From Saxidomus purpurata (Eukaryota; Mollusca; Bivalvia; Venerida; Veneridae), in assembly GCA_022818135.1 (NCBI GenBank), contig JAFMSR010000002.1, positions 20,252,585 through 20,316,584 on the forward strand: a stretch of 64,000 bases of DNA, in the 5' to 3' direction. The notes beneath the pieces are model-generated. The model saw nothing but the letters and a program-made list of their open reading frames with translations, searched no databases and was not told the DNA's origin. Made by a program: the position numbers and the translations under genes. Each line of letters begins with the position of its first letter. The stretch's first letter is position 1. Positions 54,096 to 64,000 of the stretch are shown in pieces.

Positions 54096-56263
54096 ATAAT
54101 CATTTTTAATGGAGAATTTACCTCAGTTTGGCACAGTATAATTTCATAAACCATTGGTTACTGATACTAACCAAAATAAGTGACCACACTGTTACTGTCA
54201 GAATTATCTCATTGCTGAAAATATATTGATTGATATAGACTAGTTGGTTTGATTTTTGTCAGATCAGCTTAATTGGTTATCCGTAGAAACTGTTCATTTT
54301 TCTGTAGATTCAATTTTAAACCGATGTTAAGCAAATTGCCTGACAGAGATGCATCTGTAGTGACTGTGTAAGGCAGGTGATATCTGACACAGGTCTAATT
54401 GTAAACATTGTATCATGAATAACAATACCACTAATCTCATATATGTATATTGTATAGGTGCTTCAAGATAATCTCATTAATACAGGGATACAGTTAATCT
54501 CGCAGTTTCCTAAGTACATGTATACTGCTGCAAGGAGGGGGTTTCCATAGGGAACTGTAACTACGGAGGCTGTTTGAACATTAACGTTCTTGTGTGAAAT
54601 TGATATTTTATAGTCTGTATGTATGTTTTGTCCTGTTTGTGTTACCTGATCAGCACATACAATGTGATTTTATAAATTATTGTTTACAAATAAAAAGTAT
54701 TGATAAGTCGTGCATAGTTGTTGTTACCTTCAGCAGGAATAGTGAGAAAAAGACTTGGGCCAAACTTCTTGGCAGTTTGACAAAAATTGTTGCTATATCA
54801 GAGACATAGTAAATAACAGAGACTGGAAGTTTCCTGTGGACCAATAGGAAAATCTCGTTGAATATCAAGAGGATGCTACGAGACCAAAAGTGAATGGAAA
54901 AAGACGCCTTTTCGCTGCATTTTATTTCACAACTCAGCCTGTTCTTGGCAGTAATATTGTAAATTCTGATCTTTATAAATAATATCTGATTATATGAGTC
55001 ATGTTTCATGAACATTTTTGTTTATATTTCAAAGTCTTTATGAAATTTAGTTGCTATAAAAAATTTATTGCGTGAAACAGTAGCCTTGTTCAAGCAGACA
55101 CTTTCTAAATACTGTAGCATCAAAAGATTATTCGAGAAATAGATAAACTTCCAATCTCTTATTACTAAATACATCTCTGGCTATATCAATCTTCCATACT
55201 TAATTTTTGTGCCTGGGAAAAAAAAAAAAGCTAAGTATGTAGTGTTGCTGCTAGCCATATGTATGTTTATATGTCCACCTGAAAGGCTAATTAAGGTTTG
55301 TGGCTGTGCCCAGTAAAGGCAGAGTAATTGGTGGCAATTTTGTCCTTCTAGCGTTGATTTATTTGACATGGATTGTAAATTCAAGTTCTTGCGATTTGCC
55401 TTTGATCTTGACAGCTGCTTCTTGGATTCCAATACAGTAACAGTAACGGATATTTAAAGATGGCTCACTGTCAAACTACACCTATAGTAGATGCTGTACT
55501 GCTGCACCACATTGTCAATAAGTTACTTCAAATAGTGAAAACAAACATATATTTATGGGTTGGCCGGACCGCGACTCCTAAGCCCTCGTGTACCAGAGAC
55601 AGTGACTTTGATTGCAAGCATGATGTACAAGACTGTGTCTAATGCAGACTTAGGCAATGTACTTGGCACAACATGATGGACAAAGCTGAACTTGCTGACC
55701 ATGGTCATTGTATAGGACCAGTCTTACAAATAAAGAATAAACTGCACATAGAAGTTATTATCAATATTTATATTGCACAAACATCATAGAAAACAAATGC
55801 CACAACAATATTGGAATCAATAATACATGGAGTATTGCACATCTCAAACAAAGCACTTCCTTGCTTCTACTCTTTCCATTTCTAACAAATTATGTATTAC
55901 ATCATAGCATTTGCAAATATGTTTCTATTACTTCTATAAATTTGACTTTTGCATGTCTGGAGTTTAGCCATGTTTTCCTCATCTATAGAATGTCAATAGC
56001 ATGGAAACATTTTAGCTCTCATACATTCACTGCACTCCTGGGGAGCCAGAAACATGAACTTGAAGGTGTTTCAATGTGTTCAAATGTTTAAAATTGTATC
56101 AGGAACTTCAATAACAGAAAAAAGCAATTACATGAATTTGCATCACCTTGTCCCCAGAACTTTCTCTGGCATATTTCAATGGTCCTACATGGATCCAATT
56201 ACATGTACAATGTATATTTTCTCTTAACTTGGCACTCAATGTTTTAACTATACATATATATCA
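54096..56263. other. Intergenic between convergent RASSF and EXOC7; EXOC7 3'UTR expected at right
   Basis: No exon was recognised. On the - strand, AATAAA candidates downstream of the EXOC7 stop include TTTATT at 55358-55363 and 55064-55069 (+ strand coordinates). Confidence 0.35.
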
Positions 56264-56500
56264 TTAGGCAGCTGTGTCAAAGAATTTGTTTATCATGTCC
56301 TCAACATCATTTACAGTATATTTAATATATTTACTTTGATTCTTTGTAAAGTTCATTTTCTTGTACTTTTCCAGAAAGATTTTGTACGAAGGCATGATAA
56401 ATTGTATATTGTCTTTTTTCAATGATGATCGCAACTCCTGATCTGGTATAGCATAACCTTTCTGCATGCGGTGAATTTCTTCCAGTTCCTTGTTAAAACC
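56264..56500 (-). CDS. EXOC7: EXOC7 last coding exon
   Basis: On the - strand the acceptor TTTTACAG precedes GFNKELEEIHRMQKG. The exon runs 78 codons to TAA (56264-56266) and ends FFDTAA, very close to the usual Exo70 C-terminus. Confidence 0.95.
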   Translation of the reverse strand, partial: GFNKELEEIHRMQKGYAIPDQELRSSLKKDNIQFIMPSYKIFLEKYKKMNFTKNQSKYIKYTVNDVEDMINKFFDTAA

Positions 56501-59500
56501 CTGTAAAACATATGAAATACTGGTAACTCGAACAATCTAACTTAAACAGTGATATGCATATTGTTTGTTCACTCATAAAAATTTGGATAAATATCAATGT
56601 TACACTGGCACCAGTGAACGTTCTCACATAAAAGTACAAATAATTTCTCACTAACGTTTTAGATTATTTACTGAAATCTGAACTGAGGCAGGATATTGAC
56701 TACCATTAATAGATGTACATTGACTCACTAAATGATGAAAGCAGTATATAAGGACGCAGAATTTGTAATAAGACCTCAGCAGATTCGTGCATTTTGAGAA
56801 ATTAAACTATACATTAATTTTGTAGTTATATTCAAAGTTTAAATGCCGTGCAGCAGATGCATTTTTTAAGTTCTGAGGTTATACAATTCAAGATGGGAGA
56901 GGACAAAGCTTCCTAAATATCTTTCCTTCAAACTGGTTTTGTAAGGAACAAATTATTTAAAGCAATTACGGTAATAAGAATCAAGAATCCATCAACACAA
57001 TTACATGTTGGAAGAAAACCCAAAAGCACAGACTGGGTAACAATGAATAGAAGCTACTTACAGTAAATTTATCTTTTATATTCTGTTTTTCTTTATCTTT
57101 TAGCTGAAAAATGAAAACAGATCAGTATCCATGTAAAATCAAATATAATATATCATCTATTTATAGATACTCAAAACAGCTGAGAACTCAGTTTACATAT
57201 TTTTTTCTAGAAAATTGTAATATCGAAATAATTCTGAATTACAAAATACCAAACTCCTCACAACAGAACTCACAATATTCCTCAGTATGTATAAACATGG
57301 ACCTGAAAGTTACAGAGTCCCAAAGTAGATTGATTTTGTGATTTAATTTGTCTTCCTCACCATTCATCCTTACCCTAGACGCAAATAACCAGTCCGATAC
57401 AACTGCATTACAACTTTTTAATAGAAAGACATCTTGCAAATCAGAGCAAAGAATTAAGACAGCATTTCATTGGTTTTCATTCCCACTCCAACCTTATATA
57501 TGTATCAATACAAATTGTCTCCCCTGCATGCATGTATCGTTTCTGGTGAGCTGACTTATCCCATTCCCTTTGAATATCTTTAATTTGGACCATTTGTTTC
57601 ATTTAGACGTCCTATTCCGATTGGTATTGAAATCTCTTGACTGCCACCTGTTGTCATCGTAATTAAGAAATAATAAATGTCTCCCTGTATTTTATCGTTA
57701 CTAAAATATTACACAGGTGTGAATGTAGTAATTAAACTATCAGTTAGCACAGTGATTTAATTCACATTAAACGATTATTTTATTCAAGATATAAATCAAG
57801 CTAACAATTTATGTATTTAGATTCTACTAACGTTATTTTCTTTGAATATTACCCGAACTTTATTTAACCTTAGTAGTACATCATAGATCACCTAAAATGT
57901 GAAACACTATTGATCCCTTGTTAACATTACACATATAGATCACTAACATTATGTATAGTAGATCACTTGTTAAAACATGCTGTATTTTATCGTAAAATAA
58001 AATACAGGCTTTTCTCTATATGTTTATATAGGAAATGCAGCCGCTTGTGTTAGAATTGTATATAGATCACTAACATTACGCATATAGATCACTAACATTA
58101 CACATATAGATCACTAACATTACACATATAGATCACTAACATTATGTATATAGATCACTAACATTACACATATAGATCACTAACCTTACGTATTTAGATC
58201 ACTAATATTTCATATGTAGATCACTAACATTATGTATATAGATCACTAACATTACACATATAGATTACTAACATTATGTATATAGATCACTAACATTACG
58301 TATTTAGATCACTAATATTACCTATATAGATCACTAACATTATGTATATAGGTTACTAACATTACGTATATAGATCACTAACATTACGTATTTAGATCAC
58401 TAACCTTAGCATCTGGGTTAGACATCCTCTGTGAAGACATAGGTCCATCCATCTCCAGTAGGTAATGCATTACTCTACTCCAACTGTAAGACAGGGAGAG
58501 AACTAATATCAAATTTACATCAACATAGTAAGTGCAACTGTTTAAACTTTTTAATACATGCAAATCAGTTTATTATTAACAAGATGTCTTTGAAATGTAT
58601 TGCCTTACACATGTCTCTCTGAACTTTGCCAAGCAAATCTGTCCGTAAACAATGTTAGCAAGCTTTATGATGACTGGACAACAACTCCATTAGGTTACAA
58701 AAATGATATATGACAAATGCAAACAACTCACAAAAGTGACCAACAAATGGTCACAATCAGTACATACACCCATCACTTCAAGGGCGGGCTCTACATAATA
58801 AATACAACATTTGCACAGGAACTTGGTAGACAGATTCTAGATTCAAATATAAATAAAAAAATCTTTAATCCATCACACATGAAGGAATTTTAATTTTTCT
58901 TTAATTTCTGAACCCTTCACCTATAGATGTAAGCTTGAGTACCTTTGTGAGTAGGCCTTCTTCTGGTCCATAATTTGTTCTTCATAAAACATCTGTACAT
59001 CTTTGTTCCACATGTGTATCAAGTCAATAAGTCCTGACCTACAAACAACAGGTTTAACTTTTTTATTTGTGCTGTTTCATAGTGCTTTATATACAGAAAA
59101 GAGATTTTAAAATTTCTTTCTGATGTCTCCCCAAAACAATGAGGTTTGTATATCAGCTGAGCTGAATGTTTCAATAAGAATGGATCTAGACAGGTCTTTG
59201 CTTTCAGACACTCCAGTCTGGATCAATGATGTTTATTTATCAATCACTGGGGATCTTGAGTGACATTACTGCACTTAATATATGTAAACAGTCTACTGGT
59301 ATTTTCTTCAGTGATAATACAGTCTGTTATATATTTAGAAGTCTTCAAGCAATAAAACAGCCTAAGTTTATTAAAATCCCATTGAATTCACTTACCTTCT
59401 CAATGACTTAAGTATATAGTTGAAGTTATTCAACATGAAAATTGGTTTAAGGTACGGATCACCGTAAGTCTCTGCCTTGTTGCTCAAATTCAAACCTAAT

Positions 59501-60031
59501 GCGGACAATACTTTGGCTGGAATAAAAGTTAACAAATATCTGGTACCGTTAAATTTCAAAACATTAAAACAATATTTGACCCTTAAATTCTTCATATATG
59601 AGTTTTAATGAATTGGTGGTTAAGATCAAGTGCCTGTCAGTACCGGCAAGCAATATTTAACCATTTGCAATAAATGACCCCTATGTTCAGAAACCTTGTC
59701 AAATATTTCAACTTACTGACACGTTATTTACCTTTCTACAAGACATTTTTGTATATTAATTTGTACCCTAGTTGTATATTCCTCGCATGAAAGTCCCAAC
59801 TTAATATTTTTTAACAGAACTTAGTGGTACTTCTTATGCCACATAGAAGGCATCTATTTTTCTAAGGGATTTCAATATATTCTATATTTCACCTCAACAC
59901 TTCTTAAATTTTAAAGTCCTCAAACAAAAACAAAAAGCCCTGCAACATAGAGAAAAACTTACTACAATAATCTGCCAGTTTTAATTTGCTTTTACGATCA
60001 TCAACTGCTTCACTGGGTGCTGCCTGTTCAC
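56264..60031 (-). CDS. EXOC7: EXOC7/Exo70 exocyst subunit, C-terminal six exons (5' part beyond window)
   Basis: Joining, on the - strand, 60031-59963, 59516-59396, 59038-58943, 58483-58405, 57103-57062 and 56500-56264 gives about 213 continuous residues ending at a TAA stop. Diagnostic Exo70 segments are visible in order: KVLSALGLNLSNKAETYGDP, IFMLNNFNYILKSLRRSGLI, WSRVMHYLLE, LKDKEKQNIKDKFTGFNKEL, EEIHRMQKGYAIPD and YIKYTVNDVEDMINKFFDT. This is the C-terminal helical-bundle end of Exo70, the exocyst subunit that tethers secretory vesicles. The family's C-terminal basic surface binds PI(4,5)P2, and Lys residues in FTKNQSKYIKY are compatible with that role. The N-terminal two thirds must lie beyond 64000, so a first visible intron of more than 3.9 kb is implied. 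Confidence 0.95.
56501..57061. other. EXOC7 intron, nothing recognised
   Basis: AT-rich intron. Confidence 0.4.
57062..57103 (-). CDS. EXOC7: EXOC7 42-nt micro-like exon
   Basis: Encodes LKDKEKQNIKDKFT in phase 0 with acceptor TTTTTCAG and donor GTAAGT. The KLKDKE motif is strongly conserved in Exo70, so this short exon is reliable despite its size. Confidence 0.92.
57104..57890. other. EXOC7 intron, nothing recognised
   Basis: AT-rich intron; the short ORFs on both strands are not supported. Confidence 0.35.
57890..58404 (-). repeat. 22-bp tandem array starting at an EXOC7 splice donor
   Basis: On the - strand the unit GTTAGTGATCTATATACGTA plus AT repeats about 16 times (58404 down to about 58060), with decayed units to about 57890. 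The first unit begins at intron base +1 of the exon at 58405-58483, so every unit carries a GTTAGT donor-like hexamer. One unit (58181-58190) even restores AAG/GTTA as at the real exon boundary. Confidence 0.9.
58405..58483 (-). CDS. EXOC7: EXOC7 coding exon
   Basis: Encodes WSRVMHYLLEMDGPMSSQRM and SNPDAK after completing a Ser codon. Acceptor CTGTCTTACAG; donor AAG/GTTAGT, which is the first unit of the 22-bp array. Confidence 0.92.
58484..58942. other. EXOC7 intron, nothing recognised
   Basis: AT-rich intron. Confidence 0.4.
58943..59038 (-). CDS. EXOC7: EXOC7 coding exon
   Basis: Encodes SGLIDLIHMWNKDVQMFYEE then QIMDQKKAYSQ, with split codons at both ends that match neighbouring exons. 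Acceptor GTTTGTAG; donor GTACTC, the weakest in this gene. Confidence 0.92.
59039..59395. other. EXOC7 intron, nothing recognised
   Basis: AT-rich intron. Confidence 0.4.
59396..59516 (-). CDS. EXOC7: EXOC7 coding exon
   Basis: Encodes KVLSALGLNLSNKAETYGDP then YLKPIFMLNNFNYILKSLR. The 'NN.NYILK' motif is characteristic of Exo70. Acceptor TTTATTCCAG; donor GTAAGT. Confidence 0.95.
59517..59962. other. EXOC7 intron, nothing recognised
   Basis: AT-rich intron. Confidence 0.4.
59963..60031 (-). CDS. EXOC7: EXOC7 coding exon, first visible
   Basis: Encodes GEQAAPSEAVDDRKSKLKLA then DYCT; acceptor CTTTTTACAG, donor GTAAGT. The sequence is less conserved than downstream exons, but both splice phases fit the next exon. 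Confidence 0.8.
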
Positions 60032-60184
60032 CTGTAAAAAGTTAAAGTCAGAATTATTTTACTCTCTTGATTGTTTTCACACTTACTGAAACTGTCTAGA
60101 AGCTGCTTACAGACGACATCTGTATCATTCTACAGTAAATTCTGTATATAACAAACTCCTCAGGGCGACTTAAATCTGTTCCTT

Positions 60185-60295
60185 ATACCCGGAGTATGTA
60201 ACATCCATGTAGTATTTTCATATTTAATGAAGAAGAAATAAATCGGGCCACAATAATTTGTTCCTTATATCTGGAATTTTGCTCTATCCAAAAGT
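60185..60295 (+). repeat. ~95-bp interspersed repeat, copy 2
   Basis: 'ACATCCATGTAGTATTTTCA' and 'TTTGTTCCTTATATCTGGAA' match the copy at 21775-21885. Confidence 0.5.
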
Positions 60296-62415
60296 TGTTA
60301 ACTTATGTATGGAGTTTACTACACCAACATCTATGGCCTAATTTGAGTAATTTCTAAATTCCTGTAGTTTATAAACTGAGTAAAAATTACATTATTATAT
60401 CACATTAGTAATAAAGTGAACTGATTATTAATATTAGGAATAATTTCGCAACAACACTAAAAATGTAAAGAAAGAAATTGTTCTCCGCATCAGGCAAAAG
60501 CAAATACAATTTTGGACATGGCTGTCTGCTCTCCACCACTAAACCAAATTTTTCAGGTGAAAAGTGTTTAAAAAGAACAAAGTTTTTGTAATAGTAAATC
60601 ATAGGCATGTTAATAAGAGGAGTTGATCAGTTAATTGTCAAAGAAGACATTGATTAGCATCTACTCTGATAAAAGCAAAACAGCAGAAAATATCCCTTCC
60701 CAATGATAAAAGATGGATTCCTTTCAAGGTTTTGCTATGCCAAGGACACCAAACGAAACAAGGAACATAATTCTGACAGAACAAAACTAGACTGCGTTAT
60801 GATGCTTATGTTTTCAACTACCATTCTTTAACATTGTATGCACTTTTTCAAAGCAATTACTTCATTTCTTAAGTTGAGAGTATGCTTTAAAATACAAAAA
60901 CAAAGAGGGATAATTCTGTAAAGACAAAAGTAGGAGTTATGATTCTTGCATACTGTACTTCCTCTCAGTATTGCCTATTATCCTTTTCCAGTCTAAGCAA
61001 AATGATATTTGTTATTTTCATTTCACACTCAGGTTAGAAATTATAAAGACAAACAGAGGAGCAGCAGCTACTAGCAGCTACTATCATACCCTCATTACTT
61101 TAACAAGGGCATAATTAATCAAAATTAATAAAAAAAAAGAATCATTATTCCAAGTCAGTTATAAAAGAAAATCAGAAATAAGTTTCTCTTGCAGAAAAAT
61201 GACTTCCACAATCTTCAGTATAGAACTGGACTGTACTATGAAATACAGGCTTGTTATACTTTACAGTGTCATTGTCTGTGAACATAGCACAATAATATGC
61301 TCAATGATATGTTTGAAAATTAAGTTTGCTGTATTTTGGAACTTTAATGTAATTCACAGAAAACATTTCCAAAAAATGTAATTCACAGAAAACATATGTG
61401 TACTTTGTTTTACTTCTTAGTGAAATAATCAACCCGACAAAGAAGTGAAAATGGTGTCGAGAACTTGACATTTTGTGTTTTGTATATATGATGACGTAAC
61501 AATGTTTCTGGTGCATAAAGTACCATTTGTAGATGCGTAATTTTGTTATCTCACTTTTCTGAAAGTTTCATGATTAGAAAGGGAATAGTTTTGAGGCAAT
61601 TCTGTAGATTGAGATTGCAAGTCGGAACTCAATATTGCCAAAATTGAAAATCCTTTCTTAGTCACTATTTTGGTTCATTATTCAGCAAATTATGACTGTA
61701 CCTTATGTATATATTGATATCATTTACTCATAAAGAGTCTTAGTGTTTAATTATGTTGATTTATAGAGAGTTTTGTAAAACTGCATTCTAAGTGATGCTG
61801 GTCGGATGCTAAAAATAGACCAAATATAAGAATGCTTCAAAGCTATCATTTTGAGTCAGTCAGCATAATTTTAAGGCTGCCATATTATTATAGATATTAA
61901 AACCTTTGTTTGTGAGGAATTTCACAACATGACATGCAGGAGTTTGTCTGCAAACTAAGTTTATCTTCTTTCTTTTCATTCTGCTAGGCTGTATCTTTAT
62001 GTAACAGGTGCTTGGAAAATGAATATCAGCTAGTTTAATATGTTAACAAGAAGTTAGTGGCAAATGGTTGAAGAGCTAGGTTTTTGAATAGTAAGGCTTT
62101 GTTTTAAGTATATTTTTGTGTTTTTTGGGACCTTTAATTTGATGTAATTGGCAAAATCAGCTCTTAGAAGTGACCACTCATTTTGGTCAGCCATTTTGAT
62201 TTTTCCCCATTTTTGGAGGGAGAGAAATAGCTGCTATTTTAATTGCTTTAAAGAATTATCTGGTTGTTAAGACTTATGTGTTAGGGTGCATAATTTTATA
62301 TAGATTACATTGAAATATTTTGTTTTTGATGACAATTTTTGGTTTTGTTGCTTTTGTTGGAAAATGTAATTTATGGGAGGAGTTAGAGTTTAAATGCCAA
62401 TCATGTGAAAAATTA
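60296..62415. other. EXOC7 intron, nothing recognised
   Basis: No further EXOC7 exon was found; AT-rich intron with short unsupported ORFs. Confidence 0.4.
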
Positions 62416-62424
62416 GATTGGTCT

Positions 62425-62870
62425 TTTAGCCAATCAGAAGACAGCATTTCTTCTCCTCTATATAAGGCCTGGATCCCTAGGCTTATGAGCTTTTTACTTT
62501 TGGACTTTTTGGCACTATGGACTAAAACTAGTAAATTCTATTCAAAATTAATACAGAAATTAATTACATCAGAGTGACAACATTTAGTTAATATTTTTGA
62601 TGAGTAAACTCTGAGAATAAAAACGATGAAAATTTGGAATTTTATCATGGAACTTTATTGGACATGAAGATTTCTCTGGGAATAATTTTAACTAAATATC
62701 TTATGTTGTGCTTGAATATTCTCAACATCCTAAACAGGCACTTTTGGGATACAGTTTAAGATTGGTGTGTAAACTATGAAAGCAAGACATAACATTTGAA
62801 GCACCTGAATAACTCTTAGACTTTTTGTAAATATATGTAGAACTTGTTGCTGAGGTAAAATAAATGTATG
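62425..62870 (+). promoter_or_regulatory. Promoter-like CCAAT/TATA plus downstream poly(A) signal (possible solo LTR)
   Basis: CCAAT (62430-62434) lies 25 bp before TATATAAGG (62459-62467), and AATAAA (62859-62864) with a following GT-rich stretch lies about 400 bp downstream. This is the U3-R-U5 layout of an LTR, but no clear TG..CA ends or target duplication were identified. It sits antisense inside EXOC7. An 85-codon ORF (62320-62577) overlaps the promoter and is unlikely to be real. Confidence 0.35.
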
Positions 62871-64000
62871 AAAACAAATGGTGTTGGCTTTTTCAACTGA
62901 ATAGTTAAGGAATGAAAGGGAGATAACAAATAAGAAAACTTGATCCCAGAACTTAAGCCATTTACCCTGGCAACACAGAACAATTTGAACAATGGAACAT
63001 TTGATGCACTCGGCTCTTGAACCCCGAGTGTAAAAGACTTCTGACCGGTCTTATAAATGGTCAGTGGTGTCGGTCATCCTGATTAATAAATTGAAAGCCC
63101 ACAAACTAAGTCTATTCCGAGGATCATTTGAAACCGAGCTTGCCCCCGAAGGGCAGGTTTACCACAATGGGAAATACATTGCCATATAAATACATAAGAT
63201 AGTTCCAATATTACAATACTTCATAACATACTGTCCTTCTATAACAAACAGAGTACATGTATAACTTTATAAGCTACTGATAATAGAGACACTTTTGAAA
63301 CAGTTCCTTCATTATGAAAAGCAAAAATAAGCCTACAATGGAATGATATACACAAGGTCTCTTAACCTAGAATGAAACATAAACTTAAATAAAGCAAACA
63401 TACACTAACTTGAAAAACAAATATAAAACATAGCAAGTTGACTTGTTTAATTTGGTTTTGACTTATCACTGGGGTTTAGCACCAATTTAAGCAGTATATT
63501 CAGTTATCTACCAGCAGACAGTTCACCTAACCATCATTCCTGGGAAGGACTAGTACATGTAATTCCATAAGAAACTGCCTCTTTTAGCTGTAAATGCATA
63601 AGAATCAATTTGCTAAATGTATACAAGAAAGAAAGGCAATGTTTATCGTTACAGAAAAAATGCTATGCTAGTATATCATATGTTTATCATACAAGTTGCA
63701 TATGTGTGAACCTCTTTATAATATACATGGAAGAAAATAACATATTCCAAAGATGTGAATCAAGAAAGACATGCAATGAATGTGGAAACTTAACATCATT
63801 GTTTGAACAGCACACATACTTTCTGTGAGAAAGATGTTCAGTGTAAAAAATACAGATATATTATGAGTGTGTTTCAAACATTAAGAGTTACCAATGGGTT
63901 GATGAAACATCGCTCCAAAACTGAAAACTAGTGCCTGAATATTCTTGCAATCTAAACCTTAAACACAGAATTATAAACAATTCATGAAGTACTTGGTACA
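62871..64000. other. EXOC7 intron to window edge, nothing recognised
   Basis: A weak B-box-like GGTTCAAGAGC on the - strand near 63015 is not enough to call a tRNA or SINE. No exon was found up to the edge. Confidence 0.35.

Noticed and set aside
58060..58404. Bacterial-style iterons or an origin
   Set aside because: The array lies in an intron of EXOC7 and its unit is the splice donor region.
63000..63170. Possible tRNA or SINE around GGTTCAAGAGC (- strand)
   Set aside because: No A-box at a sensible distance and no second copy seen in the window.

Overview
The window is animal nuclear DNA, most likely from a bivalve mollusc. Genes are split by GT-AG introns, the background is AT-rich, and there is no operon structure. 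The intergenic and intronic space is filled with short interspersed elements whose ends are stem-loops and whose cores are ~120-170 bp tandem repeats next to GTCC/GTCT-type microsatellites. This resembles the 'pearl'/Helitron-like non-autonomous elements known from bivalves. The assignment to bivalves is inference from repeat style and gene structure; no database search was possible.

Three protein-coding genes are supported. (1) The last coding exon of a Gln/Gly/Pro-rich, probably nuclear protein (112-1692, +), whose upstream part lies outside the window. (2) A complete RASSF-family gene on the + strand, with 11 coding exons from 15028 to 49679 and a predicted protein of about 530 residues. 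It carries an N-terminal LIM zinc-binding domain, a Ser-rich linker, a Ras-association domain and a C-terminal SARAH coiled coil, the arrangement known from Drosophila Rassf. All splice phases close exactly. (3) The last six coding exons of EXOC7/Exo70 on the - strand (60031 down to 56264), whose 5' part is beyond the right edge. RASSF and EXOC7 are convergent.

Layout: 1-2.4 kb, gene 1 end and 3'UTR; 3.1-9.8 kb, a field of hairpin-ended repeats with a nested 633-bp TIR element; 11.5-12.3 kb, a dead LINE 3' end; 12.8-13.3 kb, an anomalous poly-G/poly-A block; 13.9-14.3 kb, a tRNA-derived SINE; 15.0-49.7 kb, RASSF, with introns holding a 2-kb 21-bp minisatellite, a hAT-type MITE, a 90-bp array and several transposon-like repeats; 49.7-56.2 kb, 3' flank and minisatellites; 56.3-64 kb, EXOC7.

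The most unusual observation is that three 5' splice sites sit inside tandem duplications that include the exon/intron boundary. RASSF exon 2 has 24 near-identical 90-bp copies plus decayed ones, each carrying 63 nt of LIM-coding exon and the donor. RASSF exon 4 has a 60-bp duplication. EXOC7 has a 22-bp array of about 16 units that starts at intron base +1. This suggests repeated seeding of tandem arrays at splice donors, with possible consequences for splice-site choice.
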